Assembly (NCBI RefSeq): GCF_030272615.1 | Contig: NC_081410.1 | Span: 289,541,957 to 289,605,956 of the forward strand | Reading direction: 5' to 3' | Source of the DNA: Cryptomeria japonica | Lineage: Eukaryota; Streptophyta; Pinopsida; Cupressales; Cupressaceae | Length of the DNA: 64,000 nt | The notes under the pieces: generated by a model | Database searches by the model: none | Seen by the model: only the letters and a program-made list of their open reading frames with translations | What the model was told of the DNA's origin: nothing | Part shown: in pieces, positions 59,504 to 64,000 of the stretch | Layout: each line of letters starts with the position of its first letter | How positions within the stretch are numbered: the stretch's first letter is position 1 | Translations under genes and position numbers: made by a program

Positions 59504-60238
59504 CTAGTTGTATATTACTCCTTTCCTTAATACCTTTGTGAAAGGTTGAGTTTTGTCTACCAGTTGAGAAATAAAACGTCTGATTGATTGGAGACGTCCC
59601 TGTAAACTTCTCATTTGAATGATGTTCTTCGGAGGTGGCATTTCCATTATAGCTTGGACCTTCTCAGGATCAACCTTGATTCCCTTTTTTGAAATTATGT
59701 AGCCAAGTAGTTTACCAAATGTCACTCTGAATGCACACTTTTTTGGATTTAGCTGGAGTTTGAATTTTTCCATTCTATCTAGTATAGGGCCTTGCTCTTG
59801 AATATAAATGGATCTCTTCATAGTATTTACTAAAGTGTCATTAACATAATCTTCCATATTTTTATGCATCATGTCATGAAAGATAGTAGTTACCACTCTT
59901 TGGTAAGTTGCTCCTGCGTTGTTCAGCTCAAATGGCATGACATTCCAGCAAAAGGTTCCCCATGTACAAGTGAAAGCTGTATTTTCTTGATCTCTAGGAG
60001 CTATTTTGATCTAATTATAACCAGAGAATCCATCCATTAGTGAGTACATCTCATACCTAGCAGTCATATTGATTATCATATCAATGTTTAGCAATGGAAA
60101 GTCATCCTTCAGACAAGCTTTGTTGAGATCTCTGAAGTCTGTGCAAACTCTAATAGATTTGTCTACCTTTGACACATGTACTATGCTTGAAATACATTCC
60201 ACATAGTCTATAGCTCTGATAAATCCAACTTTTAGCAT
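59504..60238 (-). pseudogene. Tat-2 reverse transcriptase
   Basis: Minus strand: LKVGFIRAIDYVECISSIVHV, VCTDFRDLNKACLKDDFP, LMDGFSGYN, then a stop, MPFELNNAGATYQRVVTTIFHDMMH, and the active site YVND where the family has YVDD. GKLLGYIISKKGIKVDPEKVQAI follows. Loss of a catalytic Asp predicts an inactive enzyme even without the stops. Confidence 0.88.
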
Positions 60239-60652
60239 TTTTCTAGCTCAACTTTGACTAGTAGTGCCACATGAGGGTGCATCTTATAGAGTTTTTGATT
60301 GACAGGTTTAACTCTCGGTGTGATAGAAAGATGATGCATGATAAGATCAGGATCTAGGCCTGGCATATCAGAGTATGTCCATGCAAAATTGATCTTCTTT
60401 TTTGAAAAGATATGAGTGAAATCTTTCAATTCTTCCGCTGATAATGATTGAGGTACATGAATGATGTGTGGTGTCTCTTGATTCCCAATGTTCATTAGCT
60501 GAGTTGGCTCAATCAATATAGAAGATCTCTCTTGGAAGTGACTTGGTAGTATATCAAGTATCTCACCTTCAGGTGCCTTAGAGAGTTTTTTACCCTTAGG
60601 TAATGTAGACATCTAAAAATGGTCAACGCTTGCGGAGTCATACTTTAACATT
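60239..60652 (-). pseudogene. Tat-2 protease-RT linker, end
   Basis: Minus strand: PKGKKLSKAPEGEILDILPSHF and MHHLSITPRVKPVNQK, as in Tat-1. Upstream a KYDSASVDHF phrase precedes a stop at 60613. The frame is lost at about 60640-60653 where element E begins. Confidence 0.75.
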
Positions 60653-61922
60653 TGTGCATTGCCTTATTTTAGGGTTTTTGCATCACATTAACATTTCTTC
60701 TATGTTGCATAATTGGTCTTTATCATTTGCAAGCATCGAGTCCTTCTTCTACATTCTTCATTTGTCTCGCTTTCAAATTTGGTTTTGTCGATAACAATCT
60801 TTAGTCATGATTTTGGTCGATCTTATCCTGTCGCATCAATGTGCATGCTCATTTGGCATATTTTGACATCGTCAATCCTAATCGATGATAGAATTAGGTT
60901 TTTGTCCTCTTATCAATCTTGTCATCTTGCTATCGGTTCATCATCGATCTTTATCAACTTGTCAATCTTGTCATTTTGTGATCGATTCATCATCAATCCT
61001 TGTCCTCTTCAATCATGTCGATTGGCGCTTATCAATTTGATCTCTTTATCAATCTTGGTCAGTTTGTCAACCAATCTCAATCGTTTGATAGCATTGGTCC
61101 TTTGTCAATCAGAATCATGATCAAATCGAATCGACATCAATTATCTTTTGTCAAGACCTAATCTTCCAAGGTTTTATGATTTATTCATTTAATCTTGTTT
61201 GTCATTTTCCCTTTAGGTTAAATAATTTATTTATTTATCCTAAGTCTTCTTGTCACAATTAAATGTTTATTTAATTGGCTAATTAATTCCTCCTATTTTT
61301 GTAAATTAATTAATGAGTGAAAAATTATTAATTAATTTACCTAATTTTCATCAATTTCCTAATTTCCAAGTCATCATTTCTAACCTAATTTTATAATTTC
61401 TCCTAAATTCCTAAATGTCTATTTCTATTTCAAATTTTTGTCATAATTCTTGCATAGCAATTTGTCATAAATTGTCATAACTCCTTGCATAGCAATTTGT
61501 CATACACTTGTCATAATTTTTCTATTCTTGATTTGAATTTCCATTTGAATCACTTTCATGCTAATCTAGTCTTTTCTCCAATTTGTCTATAAATTGGATG
61601 AATTTCTTCAATAAAAGGGTCGAATCAATCATGCTTCTAGTACCCTTATGCTGTCATGCTATCTTGTCAATCTTGCTTTCATCTCATGCGTATGCACTTG
61701 TAGGTGAGATCCACAAACAAAAGCAATTTGAAGGAGAAAGAAGGACAATGGAGCCACATGAAGGAGACATCTGCATTTGGTTTGCTTAAATTTCATTTTG
61801 AATGTCTTTTTTTCATGTTTTCATTGAATGTTTTTAGGATTGTTATCACTGCATTTGAGTTTTCGTGATTGAACTAGGCCAATTTGTTACTTATTTTGAT
61901 GATTTCTGAATTCCTAGCTACA
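60653..61922 (+). repeat. Element E 5' LTR
   Basis: TG...CA, ending CTAGCTACA before the primer site. It holds a degenerate array (about 60870-61130) of CTTGTCATCTTG/CAATCTTGTC phrases, an AT-rich middle similar in style to the Tat LTR, and a TATA box at 61586-61595. Only one copy is in the window, so the borders are inferred. Confidence 0.55.
61586..61595 (+). promoter_or_regulatory. TATA-like box of element E LTR
   Basis: TCTATAAATT lies about 330 bp before the LTR end, comparable to CTATAAATT in the Tat LTRs. Confidence 0.5.
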
Positions 61923-61927
61923 TTAAT

Positions 61928-61946
61928 TGGTGAACCCGATGTGAAC
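61928..61946 (+). other. Candidate primer binding site of element E
   Basis: TGGTGAACCCGATGTGAAC starts six bases after the inferred LTR end. It shares TGGTG(C/A)AC with the Tat-1 site. tRNA not identified. Confidence 0.5.
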
Positions 61947-62039
61947 TAACCCCCTAATCATGCTTTTGAGTGCTTTTGAGTTGATTTGTAGGTGAAAAAC
62001 CCAAGAAATAGGGTAATTCAGGGCTTTCTGGGCACTTCT

Positions 62040-62196
62040 GCGCCTGTGTCACTGCATTCTGTGCCTATGTCAAGGGATCTGTGCCTATGTCAAGTACTTC
62101 TGTGCCTATGCCAAAGGGATCTACACCTATGTTACTTCATTCTGCGCTTGTGTTACTGCATTCTGCACCTGTGTAGGACATTCTACGCCTGTGTAA
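62040..62196 (+). repeat. Degenerate 21-bp tandem repeat, about 7.5 units
   Basis: Units such as CTGCGCCTGTGTCACTGCAT and CTGTGCCTATGTCAAGGGAT follow each other with 20-21 bp spacing in the leader of element E. A 98-codon ORF over them (61992-62288) is probably incidental. Confidence 0.85.
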
Positions 62197-64000
62197 GGCT
62201 AGAAACAGAGGTAAAAAGCAGTGTTTTTACTTGCAAATTGCTTTGTTTTGCATTCTATTTCTGCATTTTGGTTTTTCTTTGGTACTGATTCTCTATGCAA
62301 CACCTTGGCATTATGCATGGCAAAGACAAAAATGGAACTACCAACAAATTTTATGCAGGTTCACTAGTCAAAGACCAAACAAATCAAACTTTTAACTTGA
62401 TGATTTTGCAGGTTGCCTTGTATTTCAACTGAACTTTTGTGTTTGTGGTTCATAATTAGGCACCTAGTTTGATTTCTAAGTAGGATGGAATGAACGTGTG
62501 TTTGCTTTGATTGTTGAATTTGACATTGGAGTAGGAGAGTATGCTCTCATCCTTCTTAGGGTGATCAGAAATCTAGATCTTCGATACCATTCTCATGGCT
62601 CGGATTGTTTGTTACCTTTAGAGGGCCTGCCTTCCTGACCATTTGCTTTCTTTTTCAAGCAAGTGACAATCATGAGAAGGGAATGACCTAAAGTGAGCAC
62701 AGCTAGAGTACCTTGGCATTATAACTCACTATAAATAAATACCTGATGGGCGAAAGCTTTGAAGGAAGGGTTACGTGGGAATTGTAGTTACTTGGGAAGT
62801 GATGACCCTTGGACTCTTTCTCATATCAACATCTAAGTAGGGCCTCAAGGTCTAAATCATGCTTGTGCGACTACATTTGTTTGGTATCTTGGTGGGCTTA
62901 ATGTCTCAATCATGCTTGCATGACACCAAGGAGTAACGCTTAACAGAAATCCTTACTAAACACCTTGTATTTAGAGGCCAAAAAAATCCTTCTAGTTGCT
63001 TGAGAAGGACAAGTTCGAATACTTGGAAGAGATACTAAGTTCACCATGGGGATATTTCCATGGGGACTAATGCTTGGCTGCCCTGAGAAGTGAGTGCCAT
63101 GGAGGGGAGCCCATGGGGTCAAGCATCTATGTATTCTCCTTGAATCTCATAACGAGTCTACCTCTCAAGTACCTACTATCCTCGCCTACCATAAGAAATG
63201 TGTGAATGAGCATGATTGTCTTGAGTCTAAGTTAAAATATCTTATCTTCTTTGCTTGTCAAAAGTTGAGTTGTGTCTCATTTCAAAAATAAGACAAATTG
63301 ATTCAAAACAAGGCTAAACACAGGAGTATTTCATCAAACAAAGTTCAAAACACCTTCAAACATGGTTGTCAAACATTTTTCAAAATATTGTCTCAACATT
63401 CATGTCACTTAGATTTAGGTTCATCTTAGGTTTGCATTTTGCAAAGTCATTGTCAACTACCAAGGTTAAGTTTCACTTAGGTCATACTCCTTTGCATATC
63501 AATAAAAGTCATCCATTTGCATATGTCCTCTTGCATTAGAATAATATCATTTCATAATTCAACCTTAGGTTTTGTCTTAGGTTGACATTGTCAGACATTT
63601 GCATTAGCATACCCTAGGTTTCTTCATTAAGCTTAGGTCATTATCATATCATATTAGGGTCATTTGCATAGTAATTGTCCCTTTGCATATAGTGTCAAAA
63701 CTAGGTTTTGTCATACTTGAGTAATCCAAATCTTTGATAAACCCTAAGTCATTGTTAGGAAGTCTAGACCTTATCAAACTTTTGTCTTTTTGTCATCATT
63801 GTCATTTGGTTAAACCTAGCTTAGTATCCAAGCATATAGGGGAGACATTGTCATTTTTTCCTTTGAGGTCTAGACATCATTTCAATTTCCTAATGGTCTC
63901 ATTTTTAGAATTGCATTCATGAGTTTGTCAAAATCTTGAAAAACAACAAAAACATTAAGTTGCATTGTCGTCCTTTAGGTTGCATTTGTCAACCCCATTA
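62197..64000 (+). other. Element E leader, non-coding to window end
   Basis: No convincing ORF. 62530-62740 aligns in blocks with Tat-1 2930-3130. From about 63280 on, the sequence is rich in short GTCAT/TTGCAT phrases (CATTTGCATA, TTAGGTT) that recur imperfectly. Confidence 0.5.

Larger units (their letters stand above)
35570..64000 (-). mobile_element. Tat-2, second Tat/Ogre element, truncated by the window edge
   Basis: It has the same LTR family, 3' region, antisense PMD gene and pol order as Tat-1 but opposite orientation. The left end is the terminal TG(CG) of the LTR at 35570 inside Copia-A; the right end is outside the window. Insertions: N2 in its LTR, Copia-B in its PMD gene, and element E upstream of RT. 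The presumed target duplication next to it is TTCTT (35565-35569), which cannot be confirmed without the other end. E occupies 60653 to the window edge, so no Tat-2 sequence is seen beyond about 60650. Confidence 0.88.
60653..64000 (+). mobile_element. Element E, 5' LTR and leader of a Tat-like element
   Basis: Inserted in Tat-2 upstream of RT. The left end is placed at TGTGCATTGCC, where Tat-2 coding sequence stops (uncertain by a few bases). LTR 60653-61922, candidate primer site, 21-bp tandem repeats and a leader with blocks shared with the Tat-1 leader (2930-3130). gag-pol is not reached before the window ends, so the family assignment rests on the leader and primer site. Confidence 0.6.

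Noticed and set aside
61992-62288. 98-codon Cys/Leu-rich ORF at the start of the element E leader
   Set aside because: Arises from translating the 21-bp tandem repeats; no second copy to test conservation.

Overview
This window is repetitive DNA from a large plant genome. I found no host protein-coding gene, rRNA or tRNA. All 64 kb can be read as nested LTR retrotransposons and their debris. Ty1/copia elements with tRNA-iMet primer sites, Tat/Ogre-type Ty3/gypsy elements with two RNase H domains, a plant mobile domain (PMD) gene and the number of old, stop-riddled copies all point to a land plant with a big genome. A gymnosperm such as a conifer is a guess, not a demonstration.

Layout. The oldest layer is a minus-strand copia element (Copia-A), seen as a reverse-transcriptase part (1-1218) and an integrase part (34757-35569). 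Two Tat elements are inserted in its integrase gene 813 bp apart and in opposite orientation. Tat-1 (plus strand, 1219-34751) is complete, with about 1.17-kb LTRs and an AGAAT target duplication. Tat-2 (minus strand, from 35570 to beyond the right edge) shows its 3' LTR at left and its pol at 57.2-60.6 kb. Both carry, antisense to gag-pol, a degenerate PMD-type gene; in Tat-2 it has a recognisable first exon and a canonical intron.

Younger insertions sit inside these. N1 (3910-10497) lies in the Tat-1 leader and N2 (35913-42627) in the Tat-2 LTR. They are two copies of one non-autonomous LTR element with a gag-like protein bearing four CCHC knuckles, a roughly 1,095-1,100-codon second ORF of unknown function, and no pol. 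A solo copia-type LTR (19665-20711) lies in Tat-1, and Tat-2 still has the empty site. Copia-B (45422-54102, minus) splits the Tat-2 PMD gene and carries a 973-bp tandem duplication across its LTR, primer site and gag. Element E enters at about 60.65 kb with its 5' LTR and leader and runs off the window. Tat-1 also has about 9 kb (roughly 23.6-32.6 kb) that Tat-2 lacks. That segment holds a long compound microsatellite, a foldback, an ORF relic and a possible TIR element with subterminal repeats.

How the parts relate. The Tat and copia pol genes are all broken by stops, frameshifts or active-site changes. The N elements have no pol and would need a partner in trans; their iMet primer site and TGTTGG...AACA ends resemble those of the copia elements here. 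The most interesting items are the N-element ORF2 with its own candidate promoter, the intron-containing antisense PMD gene, and an integrase catalytic Glu changed to Lys in both Tat copies.
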